From the NCBI GenBank assembly GCA_963741135.1, contig CAVUHC010000008.1:992001-1056000 (forward strand): DNA of 64,000 nt, in the 5' to 3' direction. The notes under the pieces were generated by a model. That model made no database searches, was not told the DNA's origin, and worked only from the letters and a program-made list of their open reading frames with translations. The stretch comes from Gp6-AA40 sp963741135 (GTDB lineage Bacteria; Acidobacteriota; Vicinamibacteria; Vicinamibacterales; UBA2999). This document shows positions 1-8,583 of this stretch, in pieces. Within the stretch, counting starts at the first letter, position 1. Every line of letters begins with the position of its first letter. The position numbers were made by a program, and so were the translations under genes.

Positions 1-1
1 C

Positions 2-883
2 AACGACTTTGTGATTCGGATCAACCACCGGCAGCTGCTGACGGCGCTCCTCAGCGTGGCGGGAGTCGAGGCTTCGCTTCATGGCGATGCGCTCGTGGCC
101 CTCGATAAGTTCGACAAGATTGGCGCTGATGGGGTTGTCGGCGAGCTCGCGCAGCGCGGCATCGCGGAGCGAGCCCGGGCGATGCTCGTAGAGATGTTTC
201 TGCGTGCGGCACCCGGTCCGAAGGACCCGGCCTCCGCCAAGGAGGATCTCGAGAGGATCGGCGTGTTTGTCATGCAGCACGTGGACGGCCACCCCTCGGT
301 TCAGAATGTCAGGACGATTATCGAGTTGACGGATCAGACGAGCGCGGCGGGCAGGGTGAGCTTCGATCCGAGCCTGGCGCGCGGTCTGTCGTACTACACG
401 GGCGCCATCATGGAGATCAACGTGACCGACCTGGCGGGTAGCCTCGGCGGCGGCGGCCGATACGACAACCTCGTAGGCATGTTTCTCGGCCAGAACATTC
501 CCGCGTGCGGGTTCTCGCTCGGCCTCGAGCGGATCCTGGTCGTGATGACCGAGCGCAACATGTTTCCGCCAACGTTGGCCACGACGCCCGCCGACGTCAT
601 GATTGCGACGTTTGACGTTGCGGGCGCCGCGGCCGCGCTCCGCCTGGCGGGAACCCTCCGGGGAGCCGGGCTGCGCGTTTTCGTGTACCCGGACGCGGAG
701 AAGATCGGCAAGCAGATCAAGTACGCTGATTCGCGGGGCATTCCGTTCGTGGCGCTGCTCGGCGACGATGAAATCAAGGCGGGCACCGTCACCGTCAAGC
801 ACCTCGCCGTGCAGACGCAGGCGACGTACGACCAATCCGCGGCGAGCGCGGCGATACTCGAGGCATTGAGACAACGTGGCTGA
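2..883 (+). CDS. hisS: Histidyl-tRNA synthetase, C-terminal part (5' end outside window)
   Basis: Charges tRNA-His with histidine in the cytoplasm. The reading frame is open from base 2, so the N-terminal catalytic part lies upstream of the window. What remains shows the family's histidine-binding signature (LARGLSYYTGAIMEI, around 369-415), then GGRYDNLVG and the class II motif 3 SLGLERI near 525, followed by an anticodon-binding domain of about 90 residues. Its stop overlaps the GTG start of aspS by 8 bases, so the two synthetases are translationally linked. No oddities are seen in the visible part. Confidence 0.93.
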   Translation, partial: NDFVIRINHRQLLTALLSVAGVEASLHGDALVALDKFDKIGADGVVGELAQRGIAERARAMLVEMFLRAAPGPKDPASAKEDLERIGVFVMQHVDGHPSVQNVRTIIELTDQTSAAGRVSFDPSLARGLSYYTGAIMEINVTDLAGSLGGGGRYDNLVGMFLGQNIPACGFSLGLERILVVMTERNMFPPTLATTPADVMIATFDVAGAAAALRLAGTLRGAGLRVFVYPDAEKIGKQIKYADSRGIPFVALLGDDEIKAGTVTVKHLAVQTQATYDQSAASAAILEALRQRG

Positions 884-2672
884 GCAACTCGGTGAACTGA
901 CTCGCACTCATAATTGCGGCGCGCTCCGCGCGCCGGACGTCGGCGCCAACGTGGTGCTGCTCGGCTGGGTGCATCGAGTTCGCGACCTCGGCGGCCTCCT
1001 GTTCGTCGACATCCGCGATCGGGGAGGCATCACGCAGGCCGTGTTCGACAAAGACGATGAGCCGCTCATGGCGAAGGCGAAGCGGTTGCGATCGGAGTAC
1101 GTCATCGGCGTTCAGGGTACGGTGCGTCGTCGCTCGGCCGAGACGATCAATCCGAAGCTGGAGACGGGCGAGGTCGAGGTCGTTGTCCGCACACTCACGA
1201 TCCTCAACGAGGCGAAGACGCCCCCGTTTTCCGTGGCCGACGACACGTCGGTGTCGGAAGACGTGCGGCTCAAGTACCGGTATCTCGACCTCCGCCGCCC
1301 GCGGCTGCAGAACAACATCATCCTGCGGCACCGCGTATCCGCGGCGATTCGAAAGTATTTCGACGCGAATGGCTTCCTCGAGATCGAAACACCGATTCTG
1401 ACGAAGTCGACGCCGGAGGGGGCCCGCGACTACCTTGTTCCCAGCCGCGTTCATCCGGGCGAGTTCTTCGCGCTCCCGCAGTCGCCGCAGCTCTTCAAGC
1501 AGATCCTGATGATCGCCGGCATGGACCGCTACGTCCAGATCTGCAGATGTTTCCGCGACGAGGATCTGCGAGCCGATCGCCAGCCTGAATTCACTCAGGT
1601 CGACGTGGAGATGTCGTTCGCGCGGCCGGAGACGATCTACGGGGTCATCGAGCCGCTCATGCGCGACATCTTCGCGGTCATCGGCCGCGACATCAAGACG
1701 CCGTTTCCGCGCATGTCGTATGCCGACGCGATCGCAAAGTACGGCTCCGACAAGCCGGATCTCCGTCCCGGGATGCACATCCAGGATCTCCGCGAGCTGT
1801 TCCGCGAGTCGAGCTTCCGCGTGTTCAAGGAGATCGTCGCCAACGGTGGCACCGTACGCGGATTTGTCATCCCGAAAGCGAGCCACTACTCCCGGAGCGA
1901 GGTCGACGGCATCGTCGACATGGCGAAGCAGCAGCTGGGCGCCACCGGCCTCGTCTGGGCGCGCCGATTGGACGATGGCGCGGTGACGAGCTCGGTGATG
2001 AAGGCCATGGGCGAAGACGCCGTCAGGCAGATGCTCGACGCCACCTCGACCGGCAACGGAGGCCTGATGTTCATCGCGGCGGGGGAGCCGGACGCAACGT
2101 CGAAGCTGCTCGGCCAGCTGAGGCTGATTCTCGCGAAAAAGGACGGCCTGTTGAAGCCGGACGAGTATGCGTTCACCTGGGTGGTGGACTTTCCTTTGCT
2201 GGAGTGGGATCCCGAGGAGAAGCGTTACAACTCGATGCATCATCCGTTCACCTCGCCGCATGACGAGGACATGGGAAAGCTGGACACCGACCCGGGCCAC
2301 GTGCGCGCGAAGGCGTACGACCTCGTGCTGAACGGCAGCGAGATCGGCGGCGGCAGCATTCGAATTCACGATTCGACGATGCAAAGCCGGATCTTCTCAC
2401 TGCTCAACATCAGCCCGGAGGAGGCGAAGCTCCGCTTCGGCTTCTTCCTCGAGGCGCTCGAATATGGCACCCCGCCGCACGGAGGCATCGCGCTCGGACT
2501 CGACCGCATGACCGCGATCCTTTCGAACGAAAGCTCCATCCGCGAGGTCATCGCATTTCCGAAGACCGCGACGGCCGTCGACCTGATGTCTGACGCACCG
2601 TCGACGGTCGATGCAAAACAGCTGCGCGACCTTCATATCCAGCTGCGTGAGCGCGCCGAACAGAAATCCTGA
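876..2672 (+). CDS. aspS: Aspartyl-tRNA synthetase, bacterial type
   Basis: Attaches aspartate to tRNA-Asp. The 598 residues match the usual bacterial length. An N-terminal OB-fold anticodon-binding domain (about 1-110) precedes a class II core with motif 2 FRDEDLRADRQPEFTQ, a GAD-type insertion (about 285-420) and motif 3 GGIALGLDR. The start is GTG 876, inside the end of hisS. In the OB fold the DLGG stretch has Leu where non-discriminating enzymes tend to have His. That hints at a discriminating enzyme, but this is inference from a single site. The 3' end lies in a 26-bp tandem duplication, leaving an eight-codon minicistron before ybeZ. Confidence 0.97.
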   Translation: MAEQLGELTRTHNCGALRAPDVGANVVLLGWVHRVRDLGGLLFVDIRDRGGITQAVFDKDDEPLMAKAKRLRSEYVIGVQGTVRRRSAETINPKLETGEVEVVVRTLTILNEAKTPPFSVADDTSVSEDVRLKYRYLDLRRPRLQNNIILRHRVSAAIRKYFDANGFLEIETPILTKSTPEGARDYLVPSRVHPGEFFALPQSPQLFKQILMIAGMDRYVQICRCFRDEDLRADRQPEFTQVDVEMSFARPETIYGVIEPLMRDIFAVIGRDIKTPFPRMSYADAIAKYGSDKPDLRPGMHIQDLRELFRESSFRVFKEIVANGGTVRGFVIPKASHYSRSEVDGIVDMAKQQLGATGLVWARRLDDGAVTSSVMKAMGEDAVRQMLDATSTGNGGLMFIAAGEPDATSKLLGQLRLILAKKDGLLKPDEYAFTWVVDFPLLEWDPEEKRYNSMHHPFTSPHDEDMGKLDTDPGHVRAKAYDLVLNGSEIGGGSIRIHDSTMQSRIFSLLNISPEEAKLRFGFFLEALEYGTPPHGGIALGLDRMTAILSNESSIREVIAFPKTATAVDLMSDAPSTVDAKQLRDLHIQLRERAEQKS

Positions 2673-2702
2673 TGAAGCGCGCTGAACAGAACTCCTGATG
2701 AA
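2651..2702 (+). repeat. 26-bp tandem duplication at the aspS-ybeZ junction
   Basis: Bases 2651-2676 and 2677-2702 are two adjacent copies of one 26-base unit with two mismatches. Each copy contains a TGATG stop/start overlap. The first ends aspS and opens a short frame (MKRAEQNS, 2672-2698). The second ends that frame and opens ybeZ. This is read directly from the sequence; the effect on translation coupling is inference. Confidence 0.85.
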
Positions 2703-3645
2703 GAAAATCTCCCTTCCTGAAGAAGGCATCGAGACGCTCTACGGCGCGCGCGACGCGAACCTGAAACATATCGAGGCGCTGCTGAACGTCCAGATTCGTA
2801 CGCATGGCGGCGAGATCACGATCGAGGGCGATCCGAAAGATGAGCTGCGGGCGCAGCTGATTTTCAAGCAGCTGCGTGACCTGGTGGAAGAGGGCTATCC
2901 GCTCGCCAACGGCGACGTCAAGACCGCGGCGCAGCTCCTCGTGGACAACGCAGATGTCGACCTGCGCGACTATTTTCTCAAGGGAGGGCACAAGCAGGTC
3001 ACGCGCCGCCGCGTCACGCCGAAGAGCGTCAACCAGCGCAAGTACCTTGATGCGATCGAGCAGTTCGACATCGTCTTTGGTGTCGGCCCCGCCGGTACCG
3101 GCAAGACGTACCTGGCGATGGCGCAGGCCGTGACGTTCCTGCTCGAGAAGAAGGTGAGCCGGATTGTCCTGGCGCGTCCGGCGGTCGAAGCCGGTGAGAA
3201 GCTCGGCTTCCTGCCCGGTGATATTGCCGAGAAGGTGAACCCGTACCTGCGGCCGCTCTACGATGCGCTCTACGACATGATGGACACCGAGAAGGCGACA
3301 CGCCTCGTCGAACGCGGCACGATTGAGGTGGCGCCCATTGCCTTCATGCGAGGGCGCACGTTGAACGACGCGTTCGTCATCCTTGATGAAGCGCAGAACA
3401 CGACGAGCGAGCAGATGAAGATGTTCCTCACGCGCCTCGGCTTCGGCTCGAAGGCCGTCGTGACGGGAGACATCACGCAGATCGATCTCCCCACGGGACG
3501 CATGTCCGGTCTGGTCGAGGCATTGAAGGTCGTTCGAAACGTCGAGGGGATCGCCTTCGTGTACTTCGACGAGCGCGACGTGGTCCGCCACAAGCTGGTG
3601 CAGCAGATCGTCAAGGCGTACGACGCATTTACCAAGAATGGCTAA
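2698..3645 (+). CDS. ybeZ: PhoH-family P-loop ATPase (PhoL/YbeZ type)
   Basis: Cytoplasmic ATPase of the PhoH family, implicated in ribosome and RNA metabolism together with YbeY. The 315 residues begin with a KH-like nucleic-acid-binding region (about 1-95), followed by the PhoH core with Walker A GPAGTGKT (about residue 128) and Walker B AFVILDEAQNTT. The ATG at 2698 overlaps the preceding minicistron stop. The order ybeZ-ybeY-corC type gene-era is the classic conserved bacterial arrangement and supports the YbeZ assignment over a stand-alone PhoH2. Confidence 0.93.
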   Translation: MKKISLPEEGIETLYGARDANLKHIEALLNVQIRTHGGEITIEGDPKDELRAQLIFKQLRDLVEEGYPLANGDVKTAAQLLVDNADVDLRDYFLKGGHKQVTRRRVTPKSVNQRKYLDAIEQFDIVFGVGPAGTGKTYLAMAQAVTFLLEKKVSRIVLARPAVEAGEKLGFLPGDIAEKVNPYLRPLYDALYDMMDTEKATRLVERGTIEVAPIAFMRGRTLNDAFVILDEAQNTTSEQMKMFLTRLGFGSKAVVTGDITQIDLPTGRMSGLVEALKVVRNVEGIAFVYFDERDVVRHKLVQQIVKAYDAFTKNG

Positions 3646-3650
3646 AAACC

Positions 3651-3714
3651 GCGGACCTCAAAGGTCCGCGCCGCTTTCCAGACAACATGCGGGGCGAGCC
3701 TTGTCAGGCTCGCC
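3651..3714. repeat. Double hairpin of the dispersed GTCC/GGAC repeat family
   Basis: Two perfect 8-bp stems lie here: GCGGACCT/AGGTCCGC (3651-3669) and GGCGAGCC/GGCTCGCC (3693-3714). They sit right after the ybeZ stop and run into the predicted N terminus of YbeY. Related hairpins recur at 5406, 11697, 16925, 17783 and 20262. Confidence 0.7.
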
Positions 3715-4163
3715 TCCCGGACAAAGGCCTGGCGCCGCGGCTGACGGTCGAGGTCGTGGCTATCCCCACGATTCGTGCTCCTGGACTCGCGGCCTGGCTT
3801 TCGTCGATCGCTCCCGCGCGTGCCCGCGGCCATATGACCGTCGCGCTGGTCCCGGATGCGCGCGTGCGCGCCTTGAATCGCCAATACCGAAAGAAAGACA
3901 AAGCAACCGACGTCCTGTCATTTCCCGCTGACGAGCGTGGGCACCTCGGTGACGTCGTGATTGCCGCCGGAGTCGCCAGGCGCCAGGCCCGCGACGCCGG
4001 TCATTCGTTCCCGACCGAACTGCGTGTCCTGGCGCTCCACGGCCTGCTGCACCTGCTCGGCTATGATCACGAACGCGATGACGGCCGCATGGCTCGCGCC
4101 GAACGACGCCTCCGACGGCGCGGCGGGCTCGTGGAAGGCTTGATCGAGCGCGGCGCCCCATGA
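3687..4163 (+). CDS. ybeY: Endoribonuclease YbeY
   Basis: Zinc-dependent single-strand endoribonuclease needed for 16S rRNA 3'-end maturation and ribosome quality control. The metal site is clear: HGLLHLLGYDH has the H-x3-H-x5-H spacing (about residues 114-124), and DVLSFPADE precedes it. The ATG at 3687 lies inside the second hairpin of a dispersed repeat, so the first 15-20 residues are translated repeat and the natural start may be further downstream (in-frame CTG 3741 or GTG 3756). The stop overlaps the next gene by four bases (ATGA). Confidence 0.9.
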   Translation: MRGEPCQARLPDKGLAPRLTVEVVAIPTIRAPGLAAWLSSIAPARARGHMTVALVPDARVRALNRQYRKKDKATDVLSFPADERGHLGDVVIAAGVARRQARDAGHSFPTELRVLALHGLLHLLGYDHERDDGRMARAERRLRRRGGLVEGLIERGAP

Positions 4164-5404
4164 CCCCGCTTGCGCTGTTCCTGCTCGGATGCGCGACGGT
4201 GTTTCTCGGCACCGTGCAGGCCGCGTTCAGTGCGCTGATGCGGCTCTCGCTTCGCCTGATGGCCGAACGGGGCGGACGCAGCGATCGCCTCGGGCGATAT
4301 CTCGACGATCCGCTGCAGCTCTTCATCCCGGTCAGGCTGCTGATTGGCGGCTGCCTGGTCGCCGCCGGCGTCTTGATCGTGCGCCTCAGCGACATTCGCG
4401 ATGCGCGCTCGATCGCGGTGTTCGTGGTCTCGCTTGCCGCCTTCGTCATCGTGTGCGAGCACCTGCTGCCGGCGCTCATCTCGAGACACGATCCAGAGGC
4501 GGTCCTCGACATCCTGCTGCCGGTGTTCACGCCGCTCGCGCGTCTCGCGCGTCCGCTGACGACAACGCTCGTCGACATCATCGACGCCAGCCGCGACCGC
4601 GAGGTGGCCAACGGTGAGACTGCGCCGGAAACCGCAACCGACGCCCCCGCCGCCGCCGACCAGGCGGAGGATCAAGGAGTGATCTCGCAGGCGGAGGGAC
4701 GCGAGCTGCTCCAGTCAATCGTGGACTTCACGGAGACGGTGGTTCGCGAGGTGATGACGCCGCGTCCCGACATCGTCGCGATTCGGGTGGACGCCACGCT
4801 GCAGGACCTCCGAACCCTCTTTCGTGAACAGCAGTACTCCCGGATGCCGGTCCATGGGGACAACCTGGACAACATCGTCGGCATCGTCTTCGTAAAGGAC
4901 CTGGTGGCGCTGCCGCCGAGTGCGGAACCGCCGATGACCACGCTGATGCGGGCGGCGTACTTCGTCCCCGAGAGCAAGCGCGTCTCGGAGCTCCTGAAGG
5001 AAATGCAACGGCGGCAAGTGCAGATGGCGATCGTGGTCGATGAGTACGGGGGGACCGCCGGTCTCGTAACCGTCGAGGACCTGCTCGAGGAGATCGTCGG
5101 GGAGATTCGCGACGAGTACGACGTCGAGAGCGAGACCGTGGTGGACGAAGGCAACGGCACGTTCGTCTTCAGCGGCAAGGTGAGCGTGGACGAGGTGAAG
5201 GACCGGCTCGGGATCGAAATCGAGCGCGAGGGATTCGAGACCGTGGGCGGCTACCTGCTTTCGCATCTCGGCCGGATGCCGTATGTCGGCGAGCGCTTCG
5301 ACGTGGACGGCCTCGACGTCGAAGTCCTCGAGGTCGAGCGCCGCAGGATTACGAAGGTCCGCCTCCGCCGCCGCGAAGAGCCGCTCACAGCGGAGGAGCG
5401 GTAG
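4160..5404 (+). CDS. CorC/HlyC-type membrane protein with CBS pair
   Basis: 414 residues. An N-terminal part with three to four hydrophobic segments (about 1-110, DUF21-like) is followed by a CBS-domain pair (about 185-305, with VREVMTPRPDIVAIRV at its start and the MAIVVDEYGG signature) and a C-terminal CorC_HlyC domain (about 325-402). Family members bind nucleotide through the CBS pair and are linked to Mg2+/Co2+ efflux or tolerance; the substrate here is unproven. Overlap with ybeY and the era gene just downstream reproduce the widespread ybeZ-ybeY-corC-era block. Two Mg2+ channel genes, mgtE and corA, lie nearby. Confidence 0.9.
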   Translation: MTPLALFLLGCATVFLGTVQAAFSALMRLSLRLMAERGGRSDRLGRYLDDPLQLFIPVRLLIGGCLVAAGVLIVRLSDIRDARSIAVFVVSLAAFVIVCEHLLPALISRHDPEAVLDILLPVFTPLARLARPLTTTLVDIIDASRDREVANGETAPETATDAPAAADQAEDQGVISQAEGRELLQSIVDFTETVVREVMTPRPDIVAIRVDATLQDLRTLFREQQYSRMPVHGDNLDNIVGIVFVKDLVALPPSAEPPMTTLMRAAYFVPESKRVSELLKEMQRRQVQMAIVVDEYGGTAGLVTVEDLLEEIVGEIRDEYDVESETVVDEGNGTFVFSGKVSVDEVKDRLGIEIEREGFETVGGYLLSHLGRMPYVGERFDVDGLDVEVLEVERRRITKVRLRRREEPLTAEER

Positions 5405-5405
5405 T

Positions 5406-5424
5406 GTCCGGCTTTTAGCCGGAC
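5406..5424. repeat. GTCCGGCT/AGCCGGAC hairpin, dispersed repeat
   Basis: A perfect 8-bp inverted repeat with a TTT loop, starting directly at the stop of the CorC-like gene and ending 15 bases before era. It is nearly identical to the hairpin at 16965-16982 inside mutL. Confidence 0.75.
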
Positions 5425-5439
5425 CTCAGCGTAAGTCCA

Positions 5440-6336
5440 ATGAAATCCGGTTTCGTCTCCTTCCTCGGCCGGCCGAACGCCGGCAAGTCGACTCTTCTCA
5501 ACAGGATCGTCGGGCACAAGCTGGCAATCGTGTCCGACAAGCCGCAGACGACGCGCACGCGGATCGTTGGCGTGAAGAACTACGACGCGGGCCAGGTCGT
5601 GTTTGTCGACACACCCGGTGTCCACAAGCCGACCCACCGCATGAACAGGCGGATGGTCGACGTGGCGCTTGACGCGATGCGCGAGGTCGATGTCCTGGCG
5701 CTCGTGGTCGACGTGTCCGTGAAGCCAGGGCCAGGCGATCGATATCTGCTGAAGCTGCTCCAGGACATCAAGACGCCGGCGATCCTCGCCCTCAACAAGG
5801 TCGACCTCGTCTCCAAACCGAAGCTGCTGCCGCTGATCGAGCAGTACAGCCGCGCGCATCCGTTCGTTGAAATCGTGCCGATCTCGGCAGCCGACGGCAC
5901 CAATGTCGACGTTCTCGAGAAGCTCTTCGTGCAGCATCTGCCGGAAGGCGAGCCCCTGTATCCGGCCGACTACGTGACGGATCAGCCGGAACGATTCTTC
6001 ATCAGTGAAATCATTCGTGAGCAGGTCCTGCAGATGACCCACGACGAGCTGCCGTTCTCCACGGCGGTCATCGTCGATCAACTGGAGCCGGCGGGGGATG
6101 ACAAGATCATCAAGCTGTATTGCACGATTCTCGTGGACCGCGAATCGCAGAAGCCGATCGTCGTGGGGCGCGCGGGCGCGATGATCAAGGCGATCGGGAC
6201 GGCGGCGCGCGCGGAGCTGCAGCGCTACCTCGACGCTCGCGTGTACCTCGACCTCCACGTCAAGGTGAAGTCAGACTGGCGCGACGATGAACGGCTGCTC
6301 GACGAAATGGGTCTGGACGGACGGGGGCGAGGGTAA
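5440..6336 (+). CDS. era: GTPase Era
   Basis: Ribosome-assembly GTPase that binds the 3' end of 16S rRNA. Its 298 residues are the normal length. The N-terminal GTPase domain has G1 GRPNAGKST, G2 around PQTTRTR, G3 DTPG, G4 NKVD and G5 SAADG. The C-terminal KH domain carries IVVGRAGAMIKAIG. The stop TAA is the first triplet of a TAAATCCCAAA-type low-complexity repeat. The gene closes the ybeZ-ybeY-corC-era cluster. Confidence 0.97.
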   Translation: MKSGFVSFLGRPNAGKSTLLNRIVGHKLAIVSDKPQTTRTRIVGVKNYDAGQVVFVDTPGVHKPTHRMNRRMVDVALDAMREVDVLALVVDVSVKPGPGDRYLLKLLQDIKTPAILALNKVDLVSKPKLLPLIEQYSRAHPFVEIVPISAADGTNVDVLEKLFVQHLPEGEPLYPADYVTDQPERFFISEIIREQVLQMTHDELPFSTAVIVDQLEPAGDDKIIKLYCTILVDRESQKPIVVGRAGAMIKAIGTAARAELQRYLDARVYLDLHVKVKSDWRDDERLLDEMGLDGRGRG

Positions 6337-6372
6337 ATCCCAAATCCCAAAACCCAAATCCCAAATCCCAAG
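6334..6372. repeat. AAATCCC low-complexity repeat after era
   Basis: About 38 bases made of reiterated (A)AATCCC and AACCC units, beginning at the era stop codon. The same motif follows the stop codons at 18858/18946 and 30489. Confidence 0.8.
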
Positions 6373-6456
6373 ACGGCACGCGATGCATTTTTTCGCGGCG
6401 ATTTTGCACGTGTCGCGTGTTAGATTGAACCGTTTGGGGCCTGACGGAAATTCACC

Positions 6457-7830
6457 ATGGCGGCGCAGCGAAGAATCGATCTCGTGCTCGACTCGGTCAA
6501 GCGACTGCAGCGCATTGGTGCGTCCGCCAACCTGCTGAACCTGCTGCAGAAGCAGCATCCCGCCGATCTCGCCCAGGTCTTCAGCGAGCTTCCCGACAAG
6601 GATCGCGAGGCCGCGTTCAGTCTGCTCGCTGAGCGCAACGGCCGTCTCGCGATGGAGGCGATCTCCGAGCTCGGCCCCGAGGCCGGCGCGGCACTTCTTG
6701 CCACACGCTCCGCCGAAGAGATCGCGAAACTCGCCCAGGAAATTCCGTCGGATGACGCCGCGGCCCTGATCGACTACCTCCCGGAGGAGCTGTCCGCCGC
6801 GGTCCTCGACCTGATGCGCCCCAAGGAATCCGGCGTCGTCGAGAACCTCCTCGAATACGACGAGCAGACAGCCGGCCGCATCATGAACCCGCATGTCTTC
6901 GCGCTCAGCGAGGACATGACGGTCGGCGAGGCGATCACCGAGCTGCAGACCAACCGCGACGTCGAGATGGTCTTCTATCTCTACGTCGTCGACGAGCGAC
7001 GGCACCTCGTTGGCGTCGTTTCGCTGCGACGCCTCCTGCTGGTCTCGCCGGAGACGCCGCTGAAGCGAATCATGACGGCGGATTTGATCAGCGCGCGCGC
7101 CGACATGGACCAGGAGGAAGTCGCGCGCCAGGTCGCGTCATACAATCTGCTCGCGATTCCCGTCGTCGACGAAGAGAACAAGCTCGTCGGCGTCATCACG
7201 GTCGATGACGTGATCGACGTCATCAAGGACGAGGCGACCGAAGACATCTATCGCCTGGCCGGTGTGTCCGGCGATGAAAAGGTGTTCACGCCGGCGGGCG
7301 AGTCGCTGCGGAAGCGCCTGCCCTGGCTTGGCGTCAACCTCGCAACCGCCTTTCTGGCCGCGGCGGTCGTCGGCCTGTTCACCAATACGATCGACCTCTT
7401 TCCGATCCTGGCGGTGTTCATGCCGATTGTCGCCGGGATGGGCGGCAACGCGGCGACACAGACGCTCACGGTCATTGTCCGCGGCATCGCACTCGGTGAG
7501 CTGAGCTGGGCCAACTCGCGGAAGGCGCTGCTGAAGGAAGCGGCCGTCGGAATCGGCAACGGCCTGGTGCTCGGGCTCGTCGCTGCCGGCGTGGCGTGGG
7601 GCACGCGCGGCGATCCGGTGCTCGGGCTCGTGCTGGGCGCGGCAATGGTCATCAATCTGTTTGTCGCGGCGACCGCCGGCGTGCTGATTCCGCTCGGGCT
7701 GCGCGCCGCCAAGATAGACCCCGCGCTCGCCTCCTCGGTGTTCATCACCACGTTGACGGACGTCTTCGGGTTCTTTTCGTTTCTGGGTCTGGCGACGGTC
7801 TTCGCGCGATACCTGATCGCCACGGGGTGA
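6457..7830 (+). CDS. mgtE: Magnesium transporter MgtE
   Basis: Mg2+-gated channel of the inner membrane. The 457 residues follow the family layout: N domain of helical repeats (about 1-130), two CBS domains (about 135-260, containing NPHVFAL and LLAIPVVDEENKLVGV), a plug helix, then five membrane segments from about 290. The pore motif PIVAGMGGNAATQ is intact. The acidic N and CBS domains act as the intracellular Mg2+ sensor in this family. It probably forms the regulated Mg2+ entry route alongside corA downstream. Confidence 0.95.
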   Translation: MAAQRRIDLVLDSVKRLQRIGASANLLNLLQKQHPADLAQVFSELPDKDREAAFSLLAERNGRLAMEAISELGPEAGAALLATRSAEEIAKLAQEIPSDDAAALIDYLPEELSAAVLDLMRPKESGVVENLLEYDEQTAGRIMNPHVFALSEDMTVGEAITELQTNRDVEMVFYLYVVDERRHLVGVVSLRRLLLVSPETPLKRIMTADLISARADMDQEEVARQVASYNLLAIPVVDEENKLVGVITVDDVIDVIKDEATEDIYRLAGVSGDEKVFTPAGESLRKRLPWLGVNLATAFLAAAVVGLFTNTIDLFPILAVFMPIVAGMGGNAATQTLTVIVRGIALGELSWANSRKALLKEAAVGIGNGLVLGLVAAGVAWGTRGDPVLGLVLGAAMVINLFVAATAGVLIPLGLRAAKIDPALASSVFITTLTDVFGFFSFLGLATVFARYLIATG

Positions 7831-7855
7831 ACTCGGTCGTTACGCCATTACAATA

Positions 7856-8575
7856 GTGACGTTCGTGCCGTTGTACACAGGCGACGCGTTGATTCTCCGC
7901 ACTTACAAGCTCGGCGAAGCCGATCGCATTGTCGTCTTCCTGACGCGCGATCGCGGGAAGAAGCGCGGTGTGGCGAAAGGCGCGAGGCGGCCGCGATCGC
8001 GGTTTGCCGCCGCCCTCGAGCCGCTGACCGAGGCACGCGTGGCCTATTTCGAGAAGGAACAGCGCGAGCTGGTCGGATTGAACTACGCCGAGACGGTCAG
8101 ATCGCCGCTGGGATTTGCGATGGGGCGGCCAGGGCCGGCCGGAGCCGGCCTCTACGTGCGAGAAGGCGGGCCCGACGAACACATTGACGCGCTCGGATAC
8201 CTGGGTTACTTCGCCGAGCTGCTCGACGAATGGGCGCAGGACGCCGATGCCGACGATCGGCTGTACCGGCTGGGCGCCTCGATGCTCGACGCGCTGGACG
8301 CGGGGGCGCCGGTCGAACCGCTCGCGCGCTACTTCGAGTACTGGCTGCTGCGGCTGCAGGGCGTGTACCCGGAAGCGCGTGGAACGCTCTCGGACGATGC
8401 GATGGCGTTTCTGGCGGCAGCGCGGAGCGTGACGCCACAGAATGTTGGTGATCTCCCTGTGCCCCGCAACGTGCTGAGGGAGCTCGAGAACGTGCATCGC
8501 GCGCTGATTGCGATGCATCTGGAGAAGACATTGAAATCGGATCGGGTGCTTCGGGATCTGCGACGCAACAATTAG
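7856..8575 (+). CDS. recO: DNA repair protein RecO
   Basis: Mediator that helps load RecA onto SSB-coated single strands (RecFOR pathway). 239 residues: an N-terminal OB fold opening with TGDALILRTYKLGEADRIV and the conserved GVAKGARR stretch, followed by a helical domain ending in LEKTLKSDRVL. No zinc-finger cysteines are present. The GTG at 7856 is taken as start, but GTG 7865 would give the more typical opening. It lies 25 bases after mgtE and 8 bases before glyQ. The grouping with era is common in bacteria. Confidence 0.9.
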   Translation: MTFVPLYTGDALILRTYKLGEADRIVVFLTRDRGKKRGVAKGARRPRSRFAAALEPLTEARVAYFEKEQRELVGLNYAETVRSPLGFAMGRPGPAGAGLYVREGGPDEHIDALGYLGYFAELLDEWAQDADADDRLYRLGASMLDALDAGAPVEPLARYFEYWLLRLQGVYPEARGTLSDDAMAFLAAARSVTPQNVGDLPVPRNVLRELENVHRALIAMHLEKTLKSDRVLRDLRRNN

Positions 8576-8583
8576 CTGCCTGC

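Noticed and set aside
795..2384. Long open frame of 529 codons on the minus strand opposite aspS
   Set aside because: It mirrors the codon periodicity of aspS, is Arg/His/Val-rich and has no family motif; typical antisense shadow in GC-rich coding DNA.
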